DNA of 64,000 nt. Source: CAWALV01 sp963782965. GTDB taxonomy: Bacteria > Actinomycetota > Actinomycetes > Acidothermales > Acidothermaceae. The stretch is from positions 2,046,001 through 2,110,000 of the forward strand of contig CAWALV010000006.1 in the NCBI GenBank assembly GCA_963782965.1, written 5' to 3'. This document shows, piece by piece, positions 24,623-38,094 of the stretch. A program made the position numbers and the translations under genes. The notes beneath the pieces were generated by a model, which was not told the origin of the DNA, made no database searches, and was given only the letters and a program-made list of their open reading frames with translations. Within the stretch, counting starts at the first letter, position 1, and the number at the start of each line of letters is the position of its first letter.

Positions 24623-25420
24623 CTACAACAGCTTTCGGGAAGCCAAGAAGTCAGCGATACGCACCGCGGCGTCACCGTCGTCCTTGATGAGTGTTCGTTC
24701 GCCACGTGCCGGCCGCTGCGTGGAGTCGAGCACAGCCGTCGCGGCGGCCGCGAGCCCGACGGACGACGCCTCCACACCGAGGTCGGACAAGGACAGCGTC
24801 GTCATCGGCTTCGACTTCGCCGCCATGATGCCCTTGAACGACGGGTAGCGCGGCTCGTTGATCTTCTCCAACACGCTGATGACCGCGGGCAGGTCGGCCT
24901 CGACGTCCGCCTCTGTCGCCGCCGTGACCCGACGCACCCGGACCAACCCGTCGCCGACGTCGACCTTGGCAGCAAGCGTCGCCTGCGGCACGCTCAGCCG
25001 CTCGGCGAGCATCGCCGCCATGACGCCCATGCGCGCATCAGTCGACTCGGAGCCGAGGATCACCAGGTCATAGCCCGTGTGTTCGATCGCCTTGGCCAAG
25101 ACGAGCGACGTCGCGAGCGCATCGGAGCCGTGCAGCGCGTCGTCGAGGACGTGCACCGCTTCGTCGGCGCCCATCTGAAGCGCCTTGCGCAAGGTCTCGG
25201 ACGCCGCCGCCGGACCCATGGCCACGACGACGACCGTGCTCGGGTCGCCGCCGGAGCCGGACTGCGCCTCCTTGATGCGCAGCGCCTCCTCGACCGCGTA
25301 GGTGTCGAGCTCGTCGATGACGCCTTCGGCGGCGCCACGGTCGAGCGTCTGGTCGCTCGGGTCGAGCCGCTTCTCCGACCACGTGTCGGGAACCTGCTTG
25401 ACGCAGACCACGATTCTCAC
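24623..25420 (-). CDS. etfB: Electron transfer flavoprotein beta subunit
   Basis: 265 residues, starting MRIVVCVKQVPDTWSEK, the classic EtfB N-terminus, with the AMP-binding segment VVAMGPAAASETLRKALQMG and the recognition-loop region ERLSVPQATLAAKV near residue 150. It binds AMP and forms the electron carrier with EtfA. The start codon is GTG. Together with the enoyl-CoA hydratase, thiolase and mutase in the window it belongs to acyl-CoA oxidation. Confidence 0.96.
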   Translation of the reverse strand: MRIVVCVKQVPDTWSEKRLDPSDQTLDRGAAEGVIDELDTYAVEEALRIKEAQSGSGGDPSTVVVVAMGPAAASETLRKALQMGADEAVHVLDDALHGSDALATSLVLAKAIEHTGYDLVILGSESTDARMGVMAAMLAERLSVPQATLAAKVDVGDGLVRVRRVTAATEADVEADLPAVISVLEKINEPRYPSFKGIMAAKSKPMTTLSLSDLGVEASSVGLAAAATAVLDSTQRPARGERTLIKDDGDAAVRIADFLASRKLL

Positions 25421-25483
25421 CAGGTGAACCCTTTCGACGTGTCCGCCCGCCTACCTTCGGGACTCTACCCAGCCGATCAGCGA

Positions 25484-25489
25484 TAACGT
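25484..25489 (+). promoter_or_regulatory. -10 box of the DUF885 gene, leaderless
   Basis: TAACGT, then 7 nt, then ATG at 25497. Confidence 0.45.
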
Positions 25490-25496
25490 CCAACGC

Positions 25497-27032
25497 ATGG
25501 GAAACGATCCGCAGGGCGAAGTGGCCCCGCGTCTTCGCGCCGTGTGCGACCTCCAGGTCGCTGAGGCTCGCGAAGGCGCCGGCCTTCACGAGTACGACGG
25601 CCGGATTCAAGACCTGTCCACGGACGGCGTCCGCGCGGCGCTCGGCCGCCTGGGTGGCCCCACTCTCGAAGACCCGCACGACGAAGCTCATCTCGCTGCG
25701 TTCGAGTCGGCCGCACGGGTGACCTTCGGCGAGCTGGAGCTTCATCGCCGCAACCCGATCGTGCACATCGCCAACCTGGACCTCTCCGGCTACGACCGCG
25801 ACTACGCGCCGAAGGAGGAGCGCGACGCCGCGAAACGCCGGCACCTCGCGGAGTGGCCGGCAGCCGTCGACATGGCGACCGAAGCGCTCGACGCCGTCCC
25901 CGCGGCGGTGGCCACCGCATTGCTCGGGCCGGTACGCGGACTCAGCGCCGGCCTCGCCGCCGCCGGGCTGAGCGACGACGCGGCGGCACCCGCCGCACTC
26001 GCCGCGCAAGGCAGGCTGGTCGCCCACCTCGAACGTGCCCAGCGCGAAGGCACGGACGACCTGGCGCTGGGCGGGCAGGCGCTGGCCCGGTTGATGGGCT
26101 CCGGCGAGGCCCTCACGGTCGATCTGGGTCGGCTCGCCGAGCGGGCCGACAGCGAGCGCGACCGGCTGATGCAGATTCTGCGCGAGGCGTGCACCCGTAT
26201 CGACGTCGACGCTCCGGCGCGGGTCGTGGTCGAACGGCTCGTCGCCGACCATCCCGATGCCGACGGCGTCTTGTCCGAGGCGCTCGAACAGGTCGAGGAG
26301 GTGCTCGCCTTCACTCGGGAGCACGACCTCGTGCCTTACACCGACGGCGAGTGCCTGGTCGAAGCCGCACCCGAGTCGCGCCGCTGGGGGATGGCGATGA
26401 TGTCGTGGGCCGCGCCTGCCGAGCCGGACGCGCCGTCGATGTACTGGGTGACGCCGCCCGACCCGTCCTGGCCGGACGCCGACGTCGAAGCGTGGCTCCA
26501 GGTCTTCAGCCGCACCACGCTGCCGCTCATCACGCTGCACGAGGTCTCCCCCGGCCACTTCGCCCACGGGCGCGCGCTGCGACGCGCGCCGACTCCGGTA
26601 CGCCGGGTGCTGATGTCACCGGCCTTCGTCGAAGGCTGGGCGCATCACATCGAGGAACTCGCGATCGACCTGGGCTTTCGGCGCGGCGACGACCGGATGC
26701 CCGTCGGGATGGCGATCGAGGGGTTGGTCCGGGTGACCCGGTTGGCGTGCGCGATCGGCCTGCACACCGGCGCCATGACGGTCGCCGACGCCGCCGCGCG
26801 TTTCGAGGCGGACGCCTTCCTGACCGGGCCGGCGGCCCTATCCGAAGCACGGCGGGCCACCTTCGACCCCACGTACGGCCGATACACGTGGGGCAAGTTG
26901 GCGATCCGCGACCTCGGCGAGCGCGCCCGCCGGCAGTGGGGCTCGGGCTACTCCCACGCTCGGTTGCACGCGGCCTTGCTCGAACTCGGCGCGCCACCGC
27001 TCGGCCTGATGGATCACGCGCTGGCCGGCTGA
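25497..27032 (+). CDS. DUF885 family protein, putative zinc-dependent hydrolase
   Basis: 511 residues. HEVSPGH (His348-Glu349 to His354) corresponds to the HExxxGH signature of DUF885, and VEGWAHHIEEL about 30 residues later supplies the usual third-ligand Glu region. The family is distantly related to M32/M3-type zinc peptidases; substrates are mostly unknown. No signal peptide, so cytoplasmic. It diverges from etfB and converges on the enoyl-CoA hydratase gene with a 30-bp gap. Confidence 0.82.
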   Translation: MGNDPQGEVAPRLRAVCDLQVAEAREGAGLHEYDGRIQDLSTDGVRAALGRLGGPTLEDPHDEAHLAAFESAARVTFGELELHRRNPIVHIANLDLSGYDRDYAPKEERDAAKRRHLAEWPAAVDMATEALDAVPAAVATALLGPVRGLSAGLAAAGLSDDAAAPAALAAQGRLVAHLERAQREGTDDLALGGQALARLMGSGEALTVDLGRLAERADSERDRLMQILREACTRIDVDAPARVVVERLVADHPDADGVLSEALEQVEEVLAFTREHDLVPYTDGECLVEAAPESRRWGMAMMSWAAPAEPDAPSMYWVTPPDPSWPDADVEAWLQVFSRTTLPLITLHEVSPGHFAHGRALRRAPTPVRRVLMSPAFVEGWAHHIEELAIDLGFRRGDDRMPVGMAIEGLVRVTRLACAIGLHTGAMTVADAAARFEADAFLTGPAALSEARRATFDPTYGRYTWGKLAIRDLGERARRQWGSGYSHARLHAALLELGAPPLGLMDHALAG

Positions 27033-27062
27033 GCGGCGTCCCCCGCCCTGCTGAGCGCCGGG

Positions 27063-27848
27063 CTAGCGACCGACGAAGCGCGCCTTGCCGGGCCCCGACT
27101 CGACGAACGACTGCATCCCGACGGTGCGGTCTTCGGTGGCGAACAGCCCGGCGAACTCGGCTCGCTCGATGGCCAGACCGGTGGCGAGGTCGGCGCCGAG
27201 CCCGGAATCGACCGCCCGTTTGGCTGCCGCCAGCGCGAGCGCCGGGCCGCCGGCGAACTGCGCGGCCCAGGCCCGGGCGGCGCCGAACACCTCACCCGCC
27301 GGCAGCACGCGGTCGACCAGGCCGATGGCGAGCGCCTCGGCCGCATCGACCATCCGACCCGTGAAGATCAGGTCCTTGGCTCGCGCCGGACCCACCAGTC
27401 GCGCCAACCGCTGGGTGCCTCCGCCGCCGGGGATCACCCCCAGCAGGATTTCCGGCTGTCCCAGCTTCGCGTCGTCCGCGCAGAACCGCACGTCGGCGGC
27501 GAGCGCCAACTCACATCCGCCGCCGAGCGCGTAACCCGTTATCGCGGCGATCACCGGCTTCGGGATCGCGGCCACGGCGTCGAAGGTCGCCTGCAGCGGG
27601 CCGACGCGCTCGAGCATGTCGGCATGGGTCATCGCCGCCATCTCCTTGACGTCGGCCCCGGCGGCGAGCGCTCGCTCCCCGCCATAGATGACCACGGCCC
27701 GGACGTCGTCGCGCTCGGCCAGCGTCGACGCGAGCTCCCGCAACTGGTCCTGCATGTCGGCGTTCAGCGCGTTGACCGGGGGTCGATCGAGCCGGATCAC
27801 ACCGACACCGCCGTCGACCTCGAGGCGGACGTATGCGTCAGTCGTCAT
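27063..27848 (-). CDS. Enoyl-CoA hydratase/isomerase
   Basis: 261-residue crotonase. The oxyanion-hole and catalytic regions are intact: AAGADVKEMA, GGGCELALAADVR with Glu113, and GQPEILLGVIPGGGG with Glu133, both glutamates needed for hydration of 2-enoyl-CoA. The ATG at 27848 (MTTDAYVRLEVDG) matches family starts and lies 6 nt after a TACCGT box; the frame is open ten codons further but unsupported. Likely a step in fatty-acid or branched-chain degradation with EtfBA. Confidence 0.92.
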   Translation of the reverse strand: MTTDAYVRLEVDGGVGVIRLDRPPVNALNADMQDQLRELASTLAERDDVRAVVIYGGERALAAGADVKEMAAMTHADMLERVGPLQATFDAVAAIPKPVIAAITGYALGGGCELALAADVRFCADDAKLGQPEILLGVIPGGGGTQRLARLVGPARAKDLIFTGRMVDAAEALAIGLVDRVLPAGEVFGAARAWAAQFAGGPALALAAAKRAVDSGLGADLATGLAIERAEFAGLFATEDRTVGMQSFVESGPGKARFVGR

Positions 27849-27854
27849 GCGCAC

Positions 27855-27860
27855 ACGGTA
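27855..27860 (-). promoter_or_regulatory. -10 box of the enoyl-CoA hydratase gene, leaderless
   Basis: TACCGT on the minus strand, 6 nt before the ATG at 27848. Confidence 0.45.
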
Positions 27861-27898
27861 TCCGGGCAGCCCGCGCACCGACCCCGGCTGCGACCCGG

Positions 27899-27904
27899 CA
27901 AGAT
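27899..27904 (+). promoter_or_regulatory. -10 box of glgX, leaderless
   Basis: CAAGAT, 6 nt before the GTG at 27911. Weaker than the TANNNT boxes but with the same spacing. Confidence 0.3.
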
Positions 27905-27910
27905 GGTCGG

Positions 27911-30001
27911 GTGGAAGTCTGGCCGGGCGCGTGGCACCCCTTGGGCGCGAGCGCCGACGAGGGCGGCACCAACTTCGCGGTCTTCTCGGAGTCTGCCGAA
28001 GCTGTCGACGTCTGCCTCTTCGACGACGACGGCCGCGAGACCCGGGTTCCGCTGCACGAGGCGACCTACCACATCTGGCACGGCTACCTGCCGGGCGTGC
28101 GGCCGGGAACCCGGTACGGCTTTCGCGCCGACGGCCCGTTCGACCCGTCCCGTGGCCTGCGGTTCAACCCGAGCAAGTTGCTGCTCGATCCCTACGCGCG
28201 CGCGCTCGAGGGCCCCTTCGTGCTGGACGACGCGGTGTTCGGATTCCCGCCCGGCAAAGACGACACCGTGCAGGACCACCGCGATTCGGCGCCTCTCGTG
28301 CCGAAGTCTGTCGTCGTCCGCGACGACTTCGACTGGCAGGCCGACCACCGGCCCGACACCCCCTGGGCCGAAACGGTCATCTACGAACTCCACGTCAAGG
28401 GATTCACCAAGCGGCATCCGGAGGTCCCGCCGCAGCTGCGGGGCACGTATGCCGGTCTCGCGCATCCGGCCGCGATCGAGCACCTGACGTCGCTCGGCGT
28501 GACGGCAGTCGAACTCATGCCCGTGCACCACTTCATCACCGAGCCCGCGGTCACTCGACGGGGTCTCGCCAACTACTGGGGCTACAACTCGATCGGCTAC
28601 TTCGCTCCGCACGCCGGCTACTCGTCGTCCGGCGATCGGGGCCAGCAGGTGCGCGAGTTCAAGCAGATGGTCCAAGCCATGCACGCCGCCGGCCTCGAGG
28701 TCATCCTCGACGTCGTCTACAACCACACCGCGGAAGGCGACGAGACGGGTCCGACGCTGTCGTTTCGCGGCATCGACAACGGCAACTACTACCGGTTGCG
28801 CGACGGGCGGCTGTACGTCAACTACACCGGCACCGGCAACACCCTCAACGTGCGCAACCTGCACACGCTGCAGCTCATCATGGACTCGCTTCGCTACTGG
28901 GTCACCGAGATGCACGTCGACGGTTTCCGCTTCGACCTCGCATCCTCACTCGCCCGCGCGATGCACGAGGTCGACAAGCTGTCGTCGTTCCTCGCGGTCA
29001 TTCACCAGGACCCGGTGCTCTCGCAGGTGAAGCTCATCGCCGAACCCTGGGACGTCGGTGAAGGTGGCTACCAGGTCGGTGAGTTCCCACCGCTGTGGAC
29101 CGAATGGAACGACCGCTTCCGCGACACCGTCCGGGATTTCTGGCTGCGCGGCATGACCGGCGTGCGCGAGCTCGGCTACCGCCTCTCGGGCTCCTCCGAT
29201 CTCTACCAGGACGACGGCAGGCGGCCGTACGCATCCATCAACTACGTCACCTGCCACGACGGGTTCACCGTGCGCGACCTCGTCACCTACGACCGCAAGC
29301 ACAACGAGGCGAACGGCGAGGGCAACCGCGACGGCTCCGACGAGAACCACAACTGGAACTGCGGCCACGAAGGCGAAACGGACGATCCGGTCGTCAACCG
29401 CATCCGGCAGAACGCGGTCCGCGGCCTGCTTGCCACGACGCTGCTCGCGACCGGCGTGCCGATGCTGTCGCACGGTGATGAGATCGGCCGCACGAAACAC
29501 GGCAACAACAACGCTTACTGCCAGGACAACGAGCTGAGCTGGCTCGACTGGGAACACGCCGACCGCGACCTGTGCGCCTTCACCCAGCAGGTGATCGCGT
29601 TGCGCCGCGCGCATCCGGTCTTTCGCCGGCGTTCGTTCTTCACCGGCACGGCGGTGCACGGCGAAGGCGTGAAGGACGTCGGCTGGTTCTCCGCCGACGG
29701 CGAGGAGATGACACCGAACGACTGGTACGACCTGCGTACGCGCACCGTCGGCATGTATCTGTCGGGGAGCGAGATCCGCCAGGTGAGCCCGCGGGGCGAG
29801 CGGATCGTCGACGACTCGTTCCTCATGCTGCTACACGCCGGCCTGGAGCCGGTGACGTTCACGCTGCCCGGCGCGCCATGGGCGACCGGCTACGAGGTCG
29901 TGCTCGACACCACCGGCGACGCCGGCACCGACTATCTCGACGCCAAGGCCGACTTCAAGCTGCCGCCGCTCTCGCTCGTCGTCCTGCGTGCGAAGACTTA
30001 G
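27911..30001 (+). CDS. glgX: Glycogen debranching enzyme
   Basis: GlgX (696 aa, GH13) hydrolyses alpha-1,6 branches of glycogen after phosphorylase trimming. An N-terminal CBM48-like domain (VWPGAWHPLGAS onwards, to about 130) precedes the barrel. Catalytic residues: Asp342 (DGFRFDLA), Glu378 (IAEPWD) and Asp450 (CHDGFTVRD). The GTG at 27911 gives the family start; the frame is open 26 codons further without support. Its TAG and the glgP TAA on the other strand overlap in TTAG, so the two breakdown enzymes converge directly. Confidence 0.96.
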   Translation: MEVWPGAWHPLGASADEGGTNFAVFSESAEAVDVCLFDDDGRETRVPLHEATYHIWHGYLPGVRPGTRYGFRADGPFDPSRGLRFNPSKLLLDPYARALEGPFVLDDAVFGFPPGKDDTVQDHRDSAPLVPKSVVVRDDFDWQADHRPDTPWAETVIYELHVKGFTKRHPEVPPQLRGTYAGLAHPAAIEHLTSLGVTAVELMPVHHFITEPAVTRRGLANYWGYNSIGYFAPHAGYSSSGDRGQQVREFKQMVQAMHAAGLEVILDVVYNHTAEGDETGPTLSFRGIDNGNYYRLRDGRLYVNYTGTGNTLNVRNLHTLQLIMDSLRYWVTEMHVDGFRFDLASSLARAMHEVDKLSSFLAVIHQDPVLSQVKLIAEPWDVGEGGYQVGEFPPLWTEWNDRFRDTVRDFWLRGMTGVRELGYRLSGSSDLYQDDGRRPYASINYVTCHDGFTVRDLVTYDRKHNEANGEGNRDGSDENHNWNCGHEGETDDPVVNRIRQNAVRGLLATTLLATGVPMLSHGDEIGRTKHGNNNAYCQDNELSWLDWEHADRDLCAFTQQVIALRRAHPVFRRRSFFTGTAVHGEGVKDVGWFSADGEEMTPNDWYDLRTRTVGMYLSGSEIRQVSPRGERIVDDSFLMLLHAGLEPVTFTLPGAPWATGYEVVLDTTGDAGTDYLDAKADFKLPPLSLVVLRAKT

Positions 30002-32631
30002 CGCAGGTCGCCCGTCACCATGCCGCCGCCGGTCACCGGCAGTGCAATAAGGCCGAGTTCGGCGTCGCTCGCGAGCAACGAGTCGGTGGGCAGCACCCGA
30101 ACGCTGTAGCCGAACGGCCCGGTTCGGTCGAGCCTCATGTCGCCTTCGTAGACGCAGCTGCCGTCGTCACGCTTGTCCGACATCCGAAGCGTGGCGAAAT
30201 GCGGCTCGGTCAGCTCGTCGTGCTCGTCGACCCGCCCGTACGCCACCTGCACCACCACATCGCCGGCGTCGAGGCCACCGAGCGCGACGACTGCGCGCAA
30301 CGGCACCACCGTGCCGTACTCCAGCGAGTCGGCGACACCGCCCGCTTCGACGTGCTCGACCCGGACCGCCGGCCACGCGGTCGCGACGCGCTTGCGCCAC
30401 GCGGCGAGGTGGCGAGCGCCGAGGTAGTCGTCGCCGGCCACCCGGCGGTACGACACTGCAGCCGGCGTGTAGAGCCGCTCGACGTAGTCGCGAAGCATCC
30501 TGGTCGCGACCACCTTGGGGCCGAGCGAGGCGAGGGTGTGGCGCACCATCTCCAGCCAGCGCGTGGGCAAGCCGCTGCCGTCATGGTCGTAGAAGCGCGG
30601 CGCGATCTTGCCCTCGATGATGTCGTACAACGCTGCGGCTTCGAGTTCGTCGCGCCGCTCTTCTGGCAGGTGGTCGGCGCTAGGGATGGCCCAGCCGTTG
30701 TTGCCGTCGTACCACTCGTCCCACCAGCCGTCGCGGATCGAGAGGTTCAACGCACCGTTCAGCGCGGCCTTCATGCCCGACGTGCCGCACGCTTCGAGCG
30801 GGCGGAGCGGGTTGTTGAGCCACACGTCGGCACCGGCGCACAAGACCTGCGCGAGCGCCATGTCGTAGTCGGGCAGGAACACGATCCGCTCACGCACGGC
30901 GGGATCGTCGGCGAACTTGACCACGTCTTGGATGAGCCGCTTGCCGAGGTCGTCGGCCGGGTGCGCCTTGCCTGCGATGACGAACTGCACCGGATGGTGC
31001 TCGTCCGAGAGCAGCGCTTTGAAACGGTCGGGGTCGCGCAGCATGAGCGTGAGCCGCTTGTACGACGGCACGCGGCGCGCGAAGCCGATGGTGAGGACGT
31101 CGGGGTCCAGCACGTCGGTGATCCAGCCGAGTTCACTCTCGGCCGCGCCGCGCTGCAGCCAGGCGTCGCGCAACCGGGCACGGGCTTCGTCGACCAGCCG
31201 CACGCGCAACGAGCGTCGGACCTCCCACAGCAGTCGATCGTCGAGGCGCTCGCCGTCGGCCCACCGCTCGCCGTCGTCGATGAGGTCGACGCCCAGTTCG
31301 CGCTCGACCAGCCCAGCCATCTCGCGCGACAACCAGGTCGGCGCGTGCACGCCGTTGGTGACCGAGGTGATCGGGATCTCGCTCGGGTCGAAGTTGGGCC
31401 ACAGCCCGGAGAACATCCGCCGGCTCACGTCGCCGTGCAGGAGTGAGACGCCGTTGGCTCGCTGCGCGACCCGAAGCCCCATGACCGCCATGTTGAACAA
31501 GCCCGGGTCGCCGCCGGAGAACGACTCGGCCCCGAGCGCGAGTACGCGGTCGAGCGGAATGCCGTGGATCGTGTCGAGGTCGGGGTTCGCGGTGCTCGCA
31601 ACGTGGTTGTCCTCGATGCCGAAGTGCTGCTCGATGAGCACGCGCGGAAAGCGGTCGATGCCCGCGGGCACCGGCGTATGCGTGGTGAACACGGTGCTCG
31701 CCCGCACGACCTCCAGCGCCTCGTCGAACGACATCGAGCTGCCGTTCATCAGCTCACGGATGCGTTCGAGCGCGAGGAAGCCGGCGTGGCCCTCGTTCAT
31801 GTGGTAGACCTCGGGCGCCGGCTTGCCGGTGAGACGGCAGTAGGCACGCACGGCACGCACGCCACCGACGCCGAGCAGGAGTTCCTGCCGGAACCGATGG
31901 TCGCTGCCGCCGCCGTACAACCGGTCGGTGACGTCACGCTCGGGTGGCGCGTTGCCCTCGACGTCGGAGTCGAGCAGGAGCAACGGCACCCGGCCGACGT
32001 CACACACCCACACCCGCGCCTGCAGGTCACGGCCGGGCAGCCGGACGACGATGGTCACCGCCGACTCGTCGGCCTCGGTGAGCAGCGTCATCGGCAGGCC
32101 GTGCGGGTCGACCGGGGGGTAGCGCTCCTGCTGCCAGCCGTCACGCGACAGCGACTGGTTGAAGTAGCCGCGCCGGTACAACAACCCCACGCCGATGATC
32201 GGCACGCCGAGATCGCTTGCCGTCTTGAGGTGGTCGCCGGCCAGGATGCCCAGGCCGCCGGAGTACTGCGGCAGCACAGCGGTTATGCCGAACTCCGGCG
32301 AGAAGTAGGCGACCGACTGCGGAGCGTTCGGCCCGAGGGTCTGGAACCAGTGATCGGAGTCGAGGTAGCGGCGCAGGTCGGCGACGGCTGCATCGAGGCG
32401 GCTCAAGAAGTGCTCGTCTTGGGCAAGCTGGGCAAAACGTTCGGGTGACACCTCACCGAGCAGCCGCGAAGGGTCGCACCGCACCGACCGCCACACGGCG
32501 GGGTCGATCGACTCGAACAGGTCGAGGGTCTCGGCGTGCCAGGACCAGCGCAGGTTGTTGACCAGGTCGGACAGGCCCGCCAACCGGGGCGGAAGGACTG
32601 TGCGCACCGTGAACCGTCGGATCGCTCTCAC
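29998..32631 (-). CDS. glgP: Alpha-glucan (glycogen/maltodextrin) phosphorylase
   Basis: GlgP (877 aa, GT35 family) releases glucose 1-phosphate from glucan ends. It opens VRAIRRFTVRTVLP, like the long actinobacterial form with an N-terminal DUF3417-type domain (WSWHAETLDLFESID). The PLP site EACGTSGMKAALNGAL is intact near residue 615, and AYFSPEFGI and YSGGLGILAGDH are present. The GTG at 32631 has a TAAGGT box 7 nt upstream; 31 further open codons upstream are not family-like. Divergent from glgE. Confidence 0.95.
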   Translation of the reverse strand: MRAIRRFTVRTVLPPRLAGLSDLVNNLRWSWHAETLDLFESIDPAVWRSVRCDPSRLLGEVSPERFAQLAQDEHFLSRLDAAVADLRRYLDSDHWFQTLGPNAPQSVAYFSPEFGITAVLPQYSGGLGILAGDHLKTASDLGVPIIGVGLLYRRGYFNQSLSRDGWQQERYPPVDPHGLPMTLLTEADESAVTIVVRLPGRDLQARVWVCDVGRVPLLLLDSDVEGNAPPERDVTDRLYGGGSDHRFRQELLLGVGGVRAVRAYCRLTGKPAPEVYHMNEGHAGFLALERIRELMNGSSMSFDEALEVVRASTVFTTHTPVPAGIDRFPRVLIEQHFGIEDNHVASTANPDLDTIHGIPLDRVLALGAESFSGGDPGLFNMAVMGLRVAQRANGVSLLHGDVSRRMFSGLWPNFDPSEIPITSVTNGVHAPTWLSREMAGLVERELGVDLIDDGERWADGERLDDRLLWEVRRSLRVRLVDEARARLRDAWLQRGAAESELGWITDVLDPDVLTIGFARRVPSYKRLTLMLRDPDRFKALLSDEHHPVQFVIAGKAHPADDLGKRLIQDVVKFADDPAVRERIVFLPDYDMALAQVLCAGADVWLNNPLRPLEACGTSGMKAALNGALNLSIRDGWWDEWYDGNNGWAIPSADHLPEERRDELEAAALYDIIEGKIAPRFYDHDGSGLPTRWLEMVRHTLASLGPKVVATRMLRDYVERLYTPAAVSYRRVAGDDYLGARHLAAWRKRVATAWPAVRVEHVEAGGVADSLEYGTVVPLRAVVALGGLDAGDVVVQVAYGRVDEHDELTEPHFATLRMSDKRDDGSCVYEGDMRLDRTGPFGYSVRVLPTDSLLASDAELGLIALPVTGGGMVTGDLR

Positions 32632-32638
32632 GCGCAGG

Positions 32639-32644
32639 ACCTTA
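32639..32644 (-). promoter_or_regulatory. -10 box of glgP, leaderless
   Basis: TAAGGT on the minus strand, 7 nt before the GTG at 32631. Confidence 0.45.
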
Positions 32645-32840
32645 TCGGGCGCTTCGCCGGCCGCGTGGTCGGGCAGGTGTCGGGTAGGCAACATCCGTGC
32701 TACCGAGAGGTACGAATCGGCCATCTGCGCGGATCAAGCGGTCGGATCGAGCGAATGGATCGAGCGAATGGATCAGGGTGACCAGATGACGTTTCGAGCG
32801 AAGATCACCCCTGCCCTCGCGCTCCACGGCGGCTTGCCGA

Positions 32841-32846
32841 TAGCTT
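32841..32846 (+). promoter_or_regulatory. -10 box of the glgE operon, leaderless
   Basis: TAGCTT, 7 nt before the ATG at 32854. It diverges from the glgP promoter with about 200 bp between them, leaving room for a shared regulator. Confidence 0.45.
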
Positions 32847-32853
32847 CGGATCG

Positions 32854-36641
<3,788 letters not shown>

Positions 36642-36684
36642 AACAGCGGCTAGCGCACAAGCGGAAGAAGAGGGAGGCCCTCAG

Positions 36685-38094
36685 ATGAGCCTCGAGGATC
36701 TGCTCACCGAATGGCTACCTAGGCAGCGCTGGTTCGCCGGCAAAGACCGAGAGCCACGCACGGTCTCGATTGCCCGGCGCCGCACGCTCTGCGAAGGCGA
36801 GCCGTCACTTACCCACCTGCTGGTCGACGTCGAACTCGACGTTGCCGGAGGCGCGGCGCAACGAAGCCGGTACCAGTTGCTGCTCGGTGCCCGGGCCACC
36901 CTTCCGCCGCAGCTGGAGCACGCGCGGATCGGCCACCTCGACGACCTCGGTGACGTGTACGACGCGGTTCACGATGACGAGTTGATGCAACACGTCTTGC
37001 ACTGGATCAGTGATGACAGCGACCGCGCCGGCATCGCCTTCCGCCACGAACCGGGTGCCCCGCTCGCGCCGGACACCGGCAGCCGAGTCATCGGCGCCGA
37101 GCAGTCGAACACGTCGGTCGTCTTCGGCGACGACAGCATCCTGAAGCTGTTTCGCATCGTGGTGGCCGGGGTGAATCCCGACCTCGAGATCACCCGAGCG
37201 CTCACCGAAGCGGGCAACGAGCATGTGGCCGCGGTGCACGGCTGGATCGAACTGGTCGGCGAGCCGGACGCCGGCGCAACAACCGGCGACAGTGCGACCG
37301 CCGGTGCCGCGACCGCACAGGCGACCCTCGGCGTGCTCCAGGAGTTCCTGAAGACCGGCTCCGACGCATGGGCCCTTGCACTGACGAGCGTTCGCGACCT
37401 GTTCGCCGAGGGCGACCTGCATGCCGATGAGGTCGGTGGCGACTTCGCGGCGGAGTCGGAACGGCTCGGCATGGCCACGGCCGACGTCCATCTCGCGCTG
37501 TCGCAGCGGCTGCCCACCGGCAGCGCCCACGGCCCGGAGCTGGCCGGGCTGGCCGACGCGATGGCGGCTCGGCTGGACGCCACGCTCTCGGTCGTCCCGG
37601 CGCTGCGCCCGCACGCAGGAGCGATCACCGCAGCATTCGATCAACTTCGCACGCTTGCCGAGCCGCTGCCCGTGCAACGGGTGCACGGCGACCTTCACCT
37701 GGGCCAGGTGATGCGCACCGACTACGGCTGGGTGCTGCTCGACTTCGAAGGCGAGCCGGGCGCGCCGATCGAGACGAGATCGGCGCTTTCGAGCCCGCTT
37801 CGCGACGTCGCTGGCATGCTGCGCTCCTACGATTACGCGGCTCGCTACCTGCTGGCCGACTACAGCGCCTCGCCGCACCTGGAATACCGCGCCACCGAAT
37901 GGGCCGAGCGCAACCGCGACGCCTTCTGCACCGGATACGCGAAACTGGCCGGCCACGATCCGCGCGATTCGCAGATCGCCTTGCAGGCCTTCGAACTCGA
38001 CAAGGCGGTGTACGAGGTCGGATATGAAGCGCGCAACCGGCCGGACTGGGTAAGCATCCCGATGGCATCACTCGAACGGCTGCTGGCCGCATGA
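36685..38094 (+). CDS. mak: Maltokinase
   Basis: Mak/Pep2 (469 aa) phosphorylates maltose with ATP to maltose 1-phosphate, the GlgE donor. The kinase-like core is seen in VHGDLHLGQVM (His334 region) and LLDFEGEPGAP (Asp353), and the N-terminal cap WLPRQRWFAGKDR is typical. The ATG at 36685 has GGGAGG upstream, 43 bp after treS; 30 upstream open codons are rejected. Its TGA overlaps the glgB ATG. Confidence 0.94.
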   Translation: MSLEDLLTEWLPRQRWFAGKDREPRTVSIARRRTLCEGEPSLTHLLVDVELDVAGGAAQRSRYQLLLGARATLPPQLEHARIGHLDDLGDVYDAVHDDELMQHVLHWISDDSDRAGIAFRHEPGAPLAPDTGSRVIGAEQSNTSVVFGDDSILKLFRIVVAGVNPDLEITRALTEAGNEHVAAVHGWIELVGEPDAGATTGDSATAGAATAQATLGVLQEFLKTGSDAWALALTSVRDLFAEGDLHADEVGGDFAAESERLGMATADVHLALSQRLPTGSAHGPELAGLADAMAARLDATLSVVPALRPHAGAITAAFDQLRTLAEPLPVQRVHGDLHLGQVMRTDYGWVLLDFEGEPGAPIETRSALSSPLRDVAGMLRSYDYAARYLLADYSASPHLEYRATEWAERNRDAFCTGYAKLAGHDPRDSQIALQAFELDKAVYEVGYEARNRPDWVSIPMASLERLLAA